Origin: Terrimonas ginsenosidimutans
GTDB lineage: Bacteria > Bacteroidota > Bacteroidia > Chitinophagales > Chitinophagaceae
Length of the DNA: 64,000 nucleotides
Assembly (NCBI RefSeq): GCF_022012415.1
Contig: NZ_JAKLTR010000004.1
Coordinates: 186,001-250,000, forward strand
Direction: 5' to 3'
Shown one piece after another: positions 1 to 9,480 of the stretch. The translations under genes were made by a program, and so were the position numbers. Position 1 is the stretch's first letter; the number at the start of each line of letters is the position of its first letter. The notes beneath the pieces were generated by a model that worked only from the letters and a program-made list of their open reading frames with translations, searched no databases and had not been told where the DNA came from.

Positions 1-870
1 AAAACGCTGCAGGATCTTTAACGGATCATTATCCGCTCTGGCTCCCAGTGACCCTGTGCAAAAGCAAAGACCATTTGCAACAGAAGGAACTGCGGCGGCA
101 ATGGCGGCAATATCATCTTCCGTACTCAGGATACGAGGTAAGCCAAGCACCGCGTATGGCGGATCATCAGGATGGATGGCCATCACCAGGCCACATTCGT
201 CAGCAACAGGAACTACCTGCTGAAGAAAGAAGATGAGGTGCTCACGAAGTTTGTTTGCATCGATACCTTCATAACTTTTTAAAGCCATTAATACCTGCTC
301 AGGCGTGAAGGCATCATCACTACCAGGCAAACCAAGCATTGCATTATTGAAGATCGTTTGCTTTTGTTTATCTGAACAGGAATCAAAAAATATTAGTGCT
401 TTTTCCCTTTCTTCTTTACTATAATCTGTTTCTGCTCCGGGACGCTTTAGTAAGAACAGGTCAAAAGCCACGAAGGCTGCACGCTCGAAATAGAGGGCTT
501 TGCTTCCGTCGGGCATGACGCGCTCGATATCCGTGCGCAACCAATCCAGTACGGGCATGAAATTGTAGGTTACTACTTTCAAACCGCAGGTGGCTACATT
601 GCGGAGACTTTGTTTGTAATTCTCTATATGCTGAAGATATTGACCGTCTTGTTTTTTGATGTCGTCGCTTACGGGGAGACTTTCAATGACAGTCCATGTC
701 ATACCTGCATCTTCGATCAGTTTTTTTCTTTCGTTGATGGCATCGATGGTCCAGACCTCTCCAACAGGGATCTGATGAAGGGCGGTCACAACGCCATCAC
801 AACCGGATTGACGGATATCGGAAAGTTTAACGGGGTCATTGGGACCGAACCAGCGCATGGTTTGGTGCAT
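1..870 (-). CDS. uxuA: Mannonate dehydratase UxuA (3' end outside window)
   Basis: Dehydrates D-mannonate to 2-keto-3-deoxygluconate, a cytoplasmic step of hexuronate breakdown. The N-terminus MHQTMRWFGPNDPV and the following GVVTALHQIPVGEVW stretch match the start of UxuA proteins (E. coli begins MEQTWRWYGPNDPV). Later in the fragment there are ERAAFVAFDLFLLKRPGAE and MAIHPDDPP, also typical of the family. The start at 870 is chosen by that alignment; in-frame ATGs at 876 and 858 are alternatives, and no Shine-Dalgarno sequence is visible. 290 codons are present before the window ends, so the C-terminus is missing. It follows xylA in the same direction, separated by a family-A palindrome. 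In this locus it probably handles glucuronate released from xylan side chains by the GH67 and GH115 enzymes. Confidence 0.93.
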   Translation of the reverse strand, partial: MHQTMRWFGPNDPVKLSDIRQSGCDGVVTALHQIPVGEVWTIDAINERKKLIEDAGMTWTVIESLPVSDDIKKQDGQYLQHIENYKQSLRNVATCGLKVVTYNFMPVLDWLRTDIERVMPDGSKALYFERAAFVAFDLFLLKRPGAETDYSKEEREKALIFFDSCSDKQKQTIFNNAMLGLPGSDDAFTPEQVLMALKSYEGIDANKLREHLIFFLQQVVPVADECGLVMAIHPDDPPYAVLGLPRILSTEDDIAAIAAAVPSVANGLCFCTGSLGARADNDPLKILQRF

Positions 871-896
871 TAGCATAGAATTTTTTTTTGAATGCC

Positions 897-1016
897 TGGC
901 GTAGAAGGAACGCGGCGGACCCAGCGATACGCAGCGGGCGCGGCGAATAAATATTTTCCGGCTGTTTCGCCGCGTCCGTCGCGTATCGTTGCATCCGCCG
1001 CGTTCCTCTTACGCCA
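897..1016. repeat. Family-A palindromic intergenic element
   Basis: A 120-bp imperfect inverted repeat. The left arm starts TGGCGTAGAAGGAACGCGG and the right arm ends CGCGTTCCTCTTACGCCA. The arms are made of GCGG-rich 8-9-base words (GCGGACC, GCGATACGC, GCGGGCGC) and the centre reads TTTTCCGGCTGTTT. It fills the gap between the xylA stop and the uxuA start, so it would be transcribed within that operon. Related copies are at 29605, 30101, 44821 and 55671. Confidence 0.85.
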
Positions 1017-1026
1017 ATCAATTGGA

Positions 1027-2355
1027 TTAAATGTAGCGATTTATCAGGTTCTCCAGATACTCCTGCTTTCCACTCGCCGACTTCGGCTCACCATTCGCCA
1101 CCGCAAACGCTCTCAGGTCTTCCAGAGAAAGCTTACCCGCTTCAAACTCCGCCCCTTTTCCACTATCAAAGCTTGCATAACGATCTTTCCTGATCTTCTT
1201 ATAGTCAGACTTTTCCAGGATCGCTTCCGCCGTCAGCAACGCTCTCGCAAATGTATCCATGCCACCGATATGCGCATAGAACAGGTCTTCCATATCCGTG
1301 CTGTTCCTCCGGATCTTCGCATCAAAGTTGATACCGCCGCCTTTGAAACCTCCTGCCTGCAGGATGATCAGCATCGCTTCGGTCAGTTCGTTGATATCAT
1401 TCGGGAACTGGTCTGTATCCCAGCCATTCTGGTAATCTCCACGGTTGGCATCAATGCTGCCGAGCAGTCCGGTATCAGCGGCCACCTGCAGTTCATGCGT
1501 AAAGGTGTGTCCCGCCAGCGTGGCGTGGTTCACTTCAATGTTCAGGCTGAAATCTTCCAGTAGTCCGTGCTGACGCAGGAAACCGATCACGGTCTCAGAG
1601 TCATAATCATATTGATGTTTGCTTGGCTCGCATGGCTTGGGTTCGATAAAGAACTGGCCTTTGAATCCGTTCTTTCTTGCATAGTCGCGGGCTGTTTGCA
1701 GGAAACGCGCCAGGTGATCTTTCTCGCGCTTCATGTCTGTGTTCAGCAGACTCATATAACCTTCACGACCGCCCCAGAATACATAATTCTCTCCGCCTAA
1801 TGCGATCGTTGCGTCCAATGCTGCTTTTACCTGCGCTGCTCCATGGGCGAGCACGTGAAAATCAGGATTGGTAGAAGCGCCGTTCATATAGCGTTTATGG
1901 CTGAACAGGTTGGCCGTACCCCAAAGAAGTTTAACACCGCTTTCCTTTTGCTTTTCTTTCAGGTATTCCGCGACGGTTTGCAGGCGGTTGTCATTCTCCG
2001 CGATATCATTTCCATAATCCACCACATCCACATCATGAAAACAGTAATAAGGAATATTCATTTTCGTGATGAACTCAAATGCCGCATCGGCTTTATCTTT
2101 TGCCCGCTGGATCACATCTTTGCTTTCGTCCCACCCAAACACATGTGTTGGCTCACCAAAGGGATCGGCGCCGTTACCGTTGAAGCTGTGCCAGTATGCA
2201 CAGGCAAAACGCAGGTATTCCGCCATGGTTTTACCCGCCACTTTTTTGTTCGCATCATACCAACGGAATGCCAGTGGATTGTCGCTATCACGACCTTCGT
2301 ATTTGATCTGGCCTATGCCTTTGAAGTATTCTTTATCTCCTGTTATAACGTCCAT
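1027..2355 (-). CDS. xylA: Xylose isomerase XylA
   Basis: Interconverts D-xylose and D-xylulose in the cytoplasm, the entry of xylose into the pentose phosphate pathway. The 442-residue length fits the longer class II enzymes. Visible family features are the catalytic His/Asp pair in CFHDVDVV (H107, D110), VFWGGREGY near 192-200, the metal-binding Glu and Lys in FIEPKP (E238, K240), and [11 protein letters not shown] (E274, H277). It starts [11 protein letters not shown]. It is the fourth gene of the leftward block SusC-SusD-GH10-XylA-UxuA and gives the xylanolytic cluster its catabolic exit. No xylulokinase gene is seen in the window. Confidence 0.98.
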   Translation of the reverse strand: MDVITGDKEYFKGIGQIKYEGRDSDNPLAFRWYDANKKVAGKTMAEYLRFACAYWHSFNGNGADPFGEPTHVFGWDESKDVIQRAKDKADAAFEFITKMNIPYYCFHDVDVVDYGNDIAENDNRLQTVAEYLKEKQKESGVKLLWGTANLFSHKRYMNGASTNPDFHVLAHGAAQVKAALDATIALGGENYVFWGGREGYMSLLNTDMKREKDHLARFLQTARDYARKNGFKGQFFIEPKPCEPSKHQYDYDSETVIGFLRQHGLLEDFSLNIEVNHATLAGHTFTHELQVAADTGLLGSIDANRGDYQNGWDTDQFPNDINELTEAMLIILQAGGFKGGGINFDAKIRRNSTDMEDLFYAHIGGMDTFARALLTAEAILEKSDYKKIRKDRYASFDSGKGAEFEAGKLSLEDLRAFAVANGEPKSASGKQEYLENLINRYI

Positions 2356-2391
2356 TTTCTTAGTTTTTACTTATACTGTGGTGCTAATTAA

Positions 2392-2420
2392 TAAGGGAGA
2401 ATGATAGTCATCCTCCCTTA
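2392..2420. terminator. Hairpin between xylanase and xylA
   Basis: A 13-base stem with one mismatch: TAAGGGAGAATGA, loop TAG, TCATCCTCCCTTA. The T-run (ATTTTTT) follows it on the plus strand, whereas the neighbouring genes are read on the minus strand, where only TTATTAATT follows. It could be a weak intercistronic terminator or an mRNA-processing hairpin that sets xylA apart from the genes upstream. The direction of action is not settled by the sequence. Confidence 0.4.
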
Positions 2421-2471
2421 ATTTTTTACAAAAAAGTCTCTACGATTTCTTATGATTCGGTCTACAAGACA

Positions 2472-4070
2472 TCAATTTCCTTTAAGTCCCTGCAAAACTC
2501 CAGCATAGGCTGGTTTTTTATTATAATCATTGTCGTATAACAGCGGGAACTCTTTTCCGTTATCATAAAGCCAGCTATTTGCATCGTTAATGCCCCATAT
2601 TGTGATTCCTGCTCTCTGAGGTGCGGGAATATGTTTTATATATGATGCTATAACGTATTTATACATTGCCGCCTGGAAAGCGAGGAGATCATCTGTCATT
2701 TTTCCAGCCGCACTACCCATCAGTGCTCTTACATCGAGCTCAGAGATGCGAATTTTAAGACCGGTAGCAGCTAGCTTTTGCATCATTACTTCAATACCGG
2801 CGTAGCTGGTAGAGCGTGTAATATGCATTTGCGTTCCAATACCGTCCACCTTTGCACCTTTTGCTTTAAGCTCCTTTACATAGGCTATGAGAGAATCCAG
2901 TTTGGCGGCATTTGATTCAAGGTTATAGTCATTGATATAAAGATCTGCTGTGGGATCAGCCGCTTTAGCCAGGTTAAATGCTTTCAGGGCAAAATCGCGG
3001 CCAAGATAATTAGACCAAACCAGCACGTCGGTAGCGGCAGTGGTATTTGAGTTATTGCGTATAGCAACAGGATTATCTGCGAATGGCTCATTTACCACAT
3101 CCCATGCTTTTACTTTGCCTTTATAACGTCCTACAAGTGCGTTGATCCAATCGGTAAGGGCGGTTTCAAGTTTCGCCGCAACTGCTCCACCGGATGGAGG
3201 AACGACAACTTCCTTCACGCTAGCATCGTCAATAAAGTAGGTATTGGCCGCTTGCCCAAGATCGAAGAGAAAGCTTGTCGTGGCACCATTCGCCGTGATC
3301 GTCCAGGAAACTTCCTGCCATGTTGTTCCGATCGTTTGATCACCCTGGTATTGAGCGCTTCCTGCGCCACCGGTTGACAAACGAATGGACCCTCCCGCAG
3401 AGGCCGCCCTTACCCAGTATGCAATTCTGTATTGTGCTCCAACTGTGGTATTGAACGTTCCACTGGATACCTGTACGCGCCATTGACTGCCGGGATAACC
3501 TGTCGGGTTAACTACCTTCATCGCGCCTGTACCTGTTCTGACTTCCGAGGTCACACTGGTTGCTGTTATGGTTGAAGTGCCTGCAGGATTTCCCGAATTG
3601 AAAACGGACCAACCAGTGAGTCCTGACTCAAAACCGGGATTCGTTGCAAGCTCTGTTGCAGCAGGCACGGTGATACCTGCATAGTTTTTCAGATAGGTGG
3701 CATTCTGATTCTGATGCCAGAGTAAGGTATGACCGAACACTTCCATCGGTCCGACTGCAGCCACCATCGCGTCTGCATTCGTAAAATTGTAAGTTCCATT
3801 TGACTGTACTATAGCGCCGTGTTTCATTTCGTACCCAAAAGTAACGGCATCGAAATCTCTTTTCACGATCTCTGCAAATTTTGGCTCATTGGTCAATGGT
3901 TGATAATTGATCGCTGTACCTATTGGAAAATCCGCAACATCTCTTAATGCTGTTCCGTTTTCTGTAAAGTTACCGCGGTCCTGAATGTTTGAATCAGGTC
4001 CTTTTTTACATGCGGCAAAAGCGGCCGGCAGGAAAAGGATCAGCCCTATTTTGATATATGTTTGTTTCAT
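2472..4070 (-). CDS. GH10 endo-beta-1,4-xylanase lipoprotein with inserted CBM
   Basis: Secreted endoxylanase that cuts the xylan backbone, probably anchored at the cell surface. The start at 4070 (MKQTYIKIGLILFL) gives a lipoprotein signal with Cys21 (AAFAACKK); an upstream in-frame start at 4094 would overlap the susD stop. GH10 features are HTLLWHQNQ, WDVVNEPFADN with acid/base E328, and ISELDVR with nucleophile E444. The GH10 fold is interrupted at about residues 139-289, between HTLLWH and WDVVNEP, by a beta-sandwich module (NPGFESGLTGWSVF ... YFIDDASVKEV) typical of CBM4/CBM22-like domains. This inserted-CBM architecture is known for gut Bacteroidetes Xyn10 enzymes. It lies just downstream of susD in the leftward xylan operon. 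Confidence 0.95.
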   Translation of the reverse strand: MKQTYIKIGLILFLPAAFAACKKGPDSNIQDRGNFTENGTALRDVADFPIGTAINYQPLTNEPKFAEIVKRDFDAVTFGYEMKHGAIVQSNGTYNFTNADAMVAAVGPMEVFGHTLLWHQNQNATYLKNYAGITVPAATELATNPGFESGLTGWSVFNSGNPAGTSTITATSVTSEVRTGTGAMKVVNPTGYPGSQWRVQVSSGTFNTTVGAQYRIAYWVRAASAGGSIRLSTGGAGSAQYQGDQTIGTTWQEVSWTITANGATTSFLFDLGQAANTYFIDDASVKEVVVPPSGGAVAAKLETALTDWINALVGRYKGKVKAWDVVNEPFADNPVAIRNNSNTTAATDVLVWSNYLGRDFALKAFNLAKAADPTADLYINDYNLESNAAKLDSLIAYVKELKAKGAKVDGIGTQMHITRSTSYAGIEVMMQKLAATGLKIRISELDVRALMGSAAGKMTDDLLAFQAAMYKYVIASYIKHIPAPQRAGITIWGINDANSWLYDNGKEFPLLYDNDYNKKPAYAGVLQGLKGN

Positions 4071-4096
4071 AAACAAGCTTTTAAGTGGAAGCATTA

Positions 4097-5914
4097 TTAA
4101 TATCCGGGGTTTTGATACTGTTGTTTATTCGCATCAGTGATCCTGTCAAGTTGTTCTTTCGGGATCGGGCGCAGCTCATGTTTATTTGCTGTGATCTTCG
4201 CCGTTGCATCGGTGTTGTAAAGTTTCACTCTTTCAATGAGCTTACCTCTCACCGCAAGATCGCCCCATCTTACACTTTCCCCGCATAGCTCTCGGGTACG
4301 CTCATCAAGAATAAAATCGAGCGTTACCTGCGATGCAGCAGTCAGCCTGATTGCTTCATAACGATCAGTGATCTGGGTTGGTGTTAATCCGGGACGACGA
4401 ACCGCTCTTTGTTTTAACACATTGATCAGGTTCATTGCTTCGGTTGGATTGCTGTTTTGCATCGCAGCTTCTGCAGCAAGTAAATAAGTTTCAGAAAGCT
4501 TTGCTGCGGGAAACGGCCTTGAACCCGGATTGTTGGCAAGACCTCTTCCCGGATCTTCATATTTGCTAAGACTTGGATACATATTTTGTGTACTTGCATC
4601 CAGAAGCCCACCGACAAAGTAAAATTCACGCGGAGCGATAACGCGGTATGGTTTCAATCTTGGTCCCGCCGGAGAAATGCCATTCAGAGAATCAGCAATT
4701 CTATTCGTCAGCGCCATAACAAAACCAGTATCTACATCAGCGGTAAAGCCACCGCCGGTTACTGAAGCGATATAAGCAGTACGGAAGGATCCTTCATAAC
4801 GGCTATCATTGAATTTATCTGCAAAAGCAGTGTTATACAGCCATGGTGTCGGGCAAAAACGGCGAATCGGTCGACCATAGGTTACTGTACGTGTATTAAC
4901 AGGTCTTGTACCTGAACTCGCGAGTGGTGCTGATACGGATGTATAATCTCCGCAGAAATCGTTGGCAGCATCTACACCTTTACCTCCACCGATGGTGTTA
5001 GGCGGATCTCCTACTTCATTTGCAGCAAAATTCCCGGGAATACGCTCGATAGAAAAGAGTATCTCACTGTTATAATCATTACCAGGTCTGTGAACCTCTG
5101 CATAAGTCTGTTGAAGGGCTACTCCGTATTTAGCCTGGTTGTTTATTACCTCAGAAGCTGCCGTATAGGCATTCGCAAAATCAGACTGTTGCTTTGCAGC
5201 TGAATATCCCCGGAAGAGGTAAGCTTTGGCCAGGAAATGAAAAGCAGCAGCTTTCGAAAGTTTAAATGCACCAGCTGGACGTCTATCAGGCAGGTTTTGC
5301 GTAGCAAAAGTAAAGTCTTCTATAATGGTATTGTAATTCTTTACAAATACTTCGGCTGTCGGGAGGCGATTGAAACCTTGAAATGGTGACTGATTAAATT
5401 TCAACTCACCGCTACCGAGGTCGATCGGAACTGCACCGAAATATTGAATAAGATTCAGATAATACAAAGCTCTTAAAAACCGTATTTCTCCAAGTGCTAC
5501 ATTTTTGTCCGCATCATTGATCTGTACCTCGGGAGCATATTCGATCAGGGCATTTGCGAGATTGATATTGTTAAAGCTCCTGTTCCATGGGGTGAGGATT
5601 GACCCGCCCGTGTTGTCAAGGCTGTAATCGCAGAAACTTGTCAGATCCCCTGCTGCACCTCTCCGCGTTTCGCTCGCCATAGCCCATTCATCTGTACCGG
5701 CTACACCCATTGCCACAGCGCCTTCCGGGCCGTACAAAAAGCGCATGCCTGAATAAATTGCATTCACACCATTTTGAAAACCGCTTGGCGTTTTGAAATA
5801 ATCCACAGAAAAAACCGTGTATGGATTCTCTTCCAGCTTCTTCTTGCAACTTAACCCCGTTGTGAGCATGGTTGTCGCAAGCGCTGCGATAAATATTTTA
5901 TTACTGAGTTTCAT
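4097..5914 (-). CDS. SusD-family glycan-binding lipoprotein (xylan locus)
   Basis: Outer-membrane SusD/RagB-like lipoprotein, the substrate-capturing lid of a SusC transporter. The start at 5914 (MKLSNKIFIAAL) gives a lipoprotein signal with Cys in GLSCKKKLEENPY; the frame extends upstream into susC but that extension is not needed. About 605 residues, normal for the family. Typical features are the early FLRALYYLNLIQYFGAVPI helix region and the C-terminal ERTRELCGESVRWGDLAVRG plus ELRPIPKEQLDR blocks. It is paired with the susC gene 22 bases upstream and followed by the CBM-containing GH10 xylanase, which points to xylan or xylo-oligosaccharides as its ligand. Confidence 0.96.
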   Translation of the reverse strand: MKLSNKIFIAALATTMLTTGLSCKKKLEENPYTVFSVDYFKTPSGFQNGVNAIYSGMRFLYGPEGAVAMGVAGTDEWAMASETRRGAAGDLTSFCDYSLDNTGGSILTPWNRSFNNINLANALIEYAPEVQINDADKNVALGEIRFLRALYYLNLIQYFGAVPIDLGSGELKFNQSPFQGFNRLPTAEVFVKNYNTIIEDFTFATQNLPDRRPAGAFKLSKAAAFHFLAKAYLFRGYSAAKQQSDFANAYTAASEVINNQAKYGVALQQTYAEVHRPGNDYNSEILFSIERIPGNFAANEVGDPPNTIGGGKGVDAANDFCGDYTSVSAPLASSGTRPVNTRTVTYGRPIRRFCPTPWLYNTAFADKFNDSRYEGSFRTAYIASVTGGGFTADVDTGFVMALTNRIADSLNGISPAGPRLKPYRVIAPREFYFVGGLLDASTQNMYPSLSKYEDPGRGLANNPGSRPFPAAKLSETYLLAAEAAMQNSNPTEAMNLINVLKQRAVRRPGLTPTQITDRYEAIRLTAASQVTLDFILDERTRELCGESVRWGDLAVRGKLIERVKLYNTDATAKITANKHELRPIPKEQLDRITDANKQQYQNPGY

Positions 5915-5936
5915 ATAACTAAGTTTTGAGAATAAG

Positions 5937-8900
5937 TTAAAGCGAAAGGTTAAGGCCAAATGTGAATGTTCGTCTCGGAGGCGTGCCCAATCCTACAACC
6001 AAAGCGCCATTGCCTCTTTCATTTGTGCGGATATTGCTTGTAGAACCGCCTACACCGCGATCACCTGACGCTGTCGCCTGTGGATCAATCCCTGTTTTTT
6101 CCCAATATGGAGAATACAAAAGTGCCACGTTGTCAACTGTAAAATATACACGGAGGCTTTGTGCATTCAGACGCTTTACAAAATTCCGGTTGAATGTATA
6201 ACCAAGATTGATGCTTCTGATTCTGATATAACTCGCATCGTAGTAACCGAGAGTTCTGGATCCGTCTGTTACAGTTGCTACATTCGTTTGCGGCATAGGA
6301 AACCAATTAGAAGGATTCGTCGGGGTCCAATAATCAACCTTTACAGAATTACGGCGTCCATCAAGGAATGTGATATAAGAAGACAAAGGCTGATGGATCT
6401 GACTGACCAGTGTGCCACCAAATCTTGCCGTGATCACTGAAGAAAGATCAAAGCCTTTATAACTAAAGCGGTTTGTAATGCCACCCTGCAGATCCGCATC
6501 CATATCGCCGATAATCCGGCGGTCATTGGTAGAACTGATCATTCCGTCAGGTCTGCCATTCGCTCCACCAAAATCAAGGAGCTTGATCTGACCAGGCATA
6601 GCGCCAACGGCTGCTGCTGCTGCTGCTTCATCTAACTGCCATACACCCTGGTTCACATAGTCATAGATTGCAGTCATAGAATGACCCACAAACAACTGAC
6701 TGCCGATGTCTTCTGAAACGTTATTGCTAAGCTTCAGCAATTTGTTGTTGTTAAAAAATAAATTAAGATCAGTGCTCCAATTAAAGCCAGACTTTGATTC
6801 AATGTTCACTGAAGAAACAGTAAACTCCATTCCCTTATTCTCCATCTCTCCGATGTTCGTAACGAAGCCACCGGCTACGCCAGAAGTAACAGGAAGATTT
6901 ACGGCATAAAGAATGTCCTTTGTACGCGAGTTGTAATACTCGAAGGTACCGGTAATGCGATTTTTCAGCAATCCGAAATCAAGACCAATATTGGTAGTAG
7001 TAGTAAACTCCCATGAGAGGTTTGGATTTGGCAGGGTGATTACATTATAGCCGGTCACAACAGTGGGACCATAGTTATAACGGATCACGTTTCCTCCTGT
7101 ATTGCCAGCAGGAAGTCCGTTAGAGTTGTTCACCAGACCTTTCGACTGATAAGGATCAATTGCCTGGTTAGATGTTTTACCCCAACCAACCCTAAGCTTT
7201 AACGTATTCACCGCTTTTACATTACTGAAAAACGACTCATCAGATATCACCCAACCAGCTGACAACGCCGGATAATCAAACCATTTATTACCTGGTGCGA
7301 GACGTGAAGATCCATCACGACGGAAAGTTGCCGTTAACAAATATCTATCCTTAAATGAATAATTCAGTCGCGCCATATAAGAGATCAACGAAGTCTTTGA
7401 CTCCCCTCCGCCTAAAGCGGTGTTGGAAGAATTGACCGGTGTCGATTGTGCAAGGTTATAGAACTGAACAAAGTCCTCAGTAATAGAATCTTTCTGAACA
7501 AAACTATTAAAGGATTGAGCTTCCTGAATACTGTAAAGAGCTGTAAAATTGAATTTATGATCCCCTACTGTTTTATCATAAAACAAAAGGTTTTCGATTG
7601 TATACCCCCATGTCTCACCATTACCGACGCGCGCGATATTACCCTGTGCCGGACGGAAAAAGCTTGGATTTGCCGGAAGTCTATCGGCAGAGCGGAACTG
7701 ACCGCTGTTTTCCTGCGCATAGTTGAGACCAACGTTTGCACGATAACGAAGTCCTTTGAAAAATTCAATCTCTGCATACACCGTATTGAATGTTCGAAGG
7801 CGACGCACACGGTCAACCCATGTCTGAGGACCATCTTTAAGTAATAAAGGATTGTAACGACCGTCTGTGTTATTATCATCGACGTTACCATTTGGCAAAA
7901 GATAAATGCTTCCATCAGGATTGTACGCCGGCATCAGCGGGCTTAAAGCAAGCGTACGGAACATTGCTGATCCGGACACAAATTGCGAACCTTTTGCAAT
8001 GCTGACCGTGTTCTGAGTAGACACACCCAGCTTAATATGTTTGCCAACGCGGGTATCTATAGCAGCTCTTAAAGTGTATCGGGTATAATCCTCTCCCGGC
8101 ATAAGAGTTGTTTCTTTGTAATACCCACCGCCAAGCATAAAGGTGTTGCCATCGCGGCCACCAGATACACTTAAATTATGATCGGTGCGCTGCGCATTCT
8201 CGTACATAAGATCCTGCCAATTTGTGTTGCGCCCTTCCGTTATGCCAACAAGCTCCTCAGGCATATAGCCAGCCGTCCATGTGGACAAATTACGAAGCGA
8301 TTGGTATTCCGACGCATTGAACAACGGATATTTATATAATGGACTTCCAATGCCATAATATCCGTTATAAGAAAGCCGTGTCTCCCCATTACGTCCTTTT
8401 TTTGTTGTAACAAGTATAACGCCATTAGCACCCCGCGAACCGTAGATCGCAGTTGCAGAAGCGTCCTTTAAAATATCAACTGATGCGATATCATCAGGGT
8501 TTATATCATTCAGGCTCCCGTCATACGGAATTCCGTCTACTACGAATAGAGGCTCATTCGAACCGCTGATCGAGCGGTTACCACGAATGCGGATCTGACC
8601 GCCCGCACCCGGCTGATTGCCGATGGCCTGTATCTCGAGACCCGCTGCCCTTCCTATAAGCGCCTGCTGAAGATTGGCAACCGGTACTTCACGCAATGCC
8701 TTTTCACTCACTGAAACAACAGCACCGGTTACGTCACGTTTTCGTTGCGTGCCATATCCAACAACAACCACTTCACCCATATCCTGAACAGCCGAACTAA
8801 GTTGGATATTGATCGTTACATCATCCCCAACAGTAATCTGCCTGTTTGTATACCCCACACTTGAAACGACCAGCACATTTCCTTTAACAGCATTAATAGA

Positions 8901-9131
8901 GAACTCCCCATTCTCATTGGTAGTGGCTCCAAGATTCGTTTCGCTGACCTGGATTGACACGCCAGGTATCGGCGTACCTGTGGTTGTGGTAATGCGACCC
9001 CTGACTGTTTTGTCCTGGGAGAACGCAACCCCGGAACAGATCAGCATGACCACCATGAAAAATACACCCGTCAGCAGTTTTGATAATGAGCCTGCCGACG
9101 GCTGCTTTTTGTTTTTCTTTTTCATAATCAT
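5937..9131 (-). CDS. SusC-family TonB-dependent transporter (xylan locus)
   Basis: Outer-membrane TonB-dependent receptor that imports oligosaccharides with the SusD partner. 1064 residues. A signal peptide spans about residues 1-39 (ends SGVAFSQ), followed by a carboxypeptidase-regulatory-like domain (VRGRITTTTGTPIPGVSIQV, about 43-125), the VVVVGYGTQRKRDVTGAV linker, a plug domain with IRIRGNRSISGSNEPLFVVD and DILKDASATAIYGSRGANGV, then a long beta-barrel ending in FTFGLNLSL with a terminal hydrophobic residue. The start is at 9131 or the in-frame ATG at 9125. First gene of the leftward xylan block, divergent from the LacI pair, so control from the shared gap is likely. Confidence 0.97.
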   Translation of the reverse strand: MIMKKKNKKQPSAGSLSKLLTGVFFMVVMLICSGVAFSQDKTVRGRITTTTGTPIPGVSIQVSETNLGATTNENGEFSINAVKGNVLVVSSVGYTNRQITVGDDVTINIQLSSAVQDMGEVVVVGYGTQRKRDVTGAVVSVSEKALREVPVANLQQALIGRAAGLEIQAIGNQPGAGGQIRIRGNRSISGSNEPLFVVDGIPYDGSLNDINPDDIASVDILKDASATAIYGSRGANGVILVTTKKGRNGETRLSYNGYYGIGSPLYKYPLFNASEYQSLRNLSTWTAGYMPEELVGITEGRNTNWQDLMYENAQRTDHNLSVSGGRDGNTFMLGGGYYKETTLMPGEDYTRYTLRAAIDTRVGKHIKLGVSTQNTVSIAKGSQFVSGSAMFRTLALSPLMPAYNPDGSIYLLPNGNVDDNNTDGRYNPLLLKDGPQTWVDRVRRLRTFNTVYAEIEFFKGLRYRANVGLNYAQENSGQFRSADRLPANPSFFRPAQGNIARVGNGETWGYTIENLLFYDKTVGDHKFNFTALYSIQEAQSFNSFVQKDSITEDFVQFYNLAQSTPVNSSNTALGGGESKTSLISYMARLNYSFKDRYLLTATFRRDGSSRLAPGNKWFDYPALSAGWVISDESFFSNVKAVNTLKLRVGWGKTSNQAIDPYQSKGLVNNSNGLPAGNTGGNVIRYNYGPTVVTGYNVITLPNPNLSWEFTTTTNIGLDFGLLKNRITGTFEYYNSRTKDILYAVNLPVTSGVAGGFVTNIGEMENKGMEFTVSSVNIESKSGFNWSTDLNLFFNNNKLLKLSNNVSEDIGSQLFVGHSMTAIYDYVNQGVWQLDEAAAAAAVGAMPGQIKLLDFGGANGRPDGMISSTNDRRIIGDMDADLQGGITNRFSYKGFDLSSVITARFGGTLVSQIHQPLSSYITFLDGRRNSVKVDYWTPTNPSNWFPMPQTNVATVTDGSRTLGYYDASYIRIRSINLGYTFNRNFVKRLNAQSLRVYFTVDNVALLYSPYWEKTGIDPQATASGDRGVGGSTSNIRTNERGNGALVVGLGTPPRRTFTFGLNLSL

Positions 9132-9480
9132 TGTTTGGCTGTTTTTAGCAGTTAGTATTAATAATACGAGCGAGTAATTGATACTCCGGAGAGGGGAAAA
9201 CTAAACGAGTGCCTTGCAATAAAACCTTTTGAAAGAAAAACTGGAAATGGCTGCGGGAAAGAGATAACGGAAAAAGACATGGTCATCCACGCTAAAATGG
9301 GCAGCCGGCAGAGGAAAAATTCATTTTTCATACAGCAGTTTTAGTATAACAATTCAATCGTTTGGCTGACTTTCTGAAGTCTTGCACAACGAATATAGGA
9401 AAATTATATAAATCCGCAACCGATTGCATTTTTTTATTTCGAAAAATCACATTTTCTTTGGGCTCAGGCAATTATAACTT
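9132..9480. promoter_or_regulatory. Divergent regulatory gap between susC and the LacI genes
   Basis: 349 bases with no credible gene. It separates the leftward xylan block from the rightward one. It contains the 12-bp LacI-type palindrome at 9416-9427. On the minus strand, TATATTCG (9398-9391) is one base off the Bacteroidota -7 consensus TAnnTTTG, and GTTG inside the palindrome (9420-9417) is spaced like a -33 element. On the plus strand, TTTCTTTG (9453-9460) just before the lacI start is also one base off. These promoter calls are inference. Confidence 0.6.
9416..9427. promoter_or_regulatory. LacI-type operator 1
   Basis: GCAACCGATTGC, an imperfect palindrome with GCAA/TTGC arms around a central CG, the usual layout of LacI/GalR-family operators. 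It is identical over all 12 bases to 10544-10555. It lies 53 bases before the first LacI start and overlaps a possible leftward -33 element, so one bound repressor could control both directions. Confidence 0.7.

Noticed and set aside
892-1563. Open frame of 223 codons on the plus strand
   Set aside because: It lies over the repeat and the xylA gene on the opposite strand; the Arg/Ser-rich translation has no family features.
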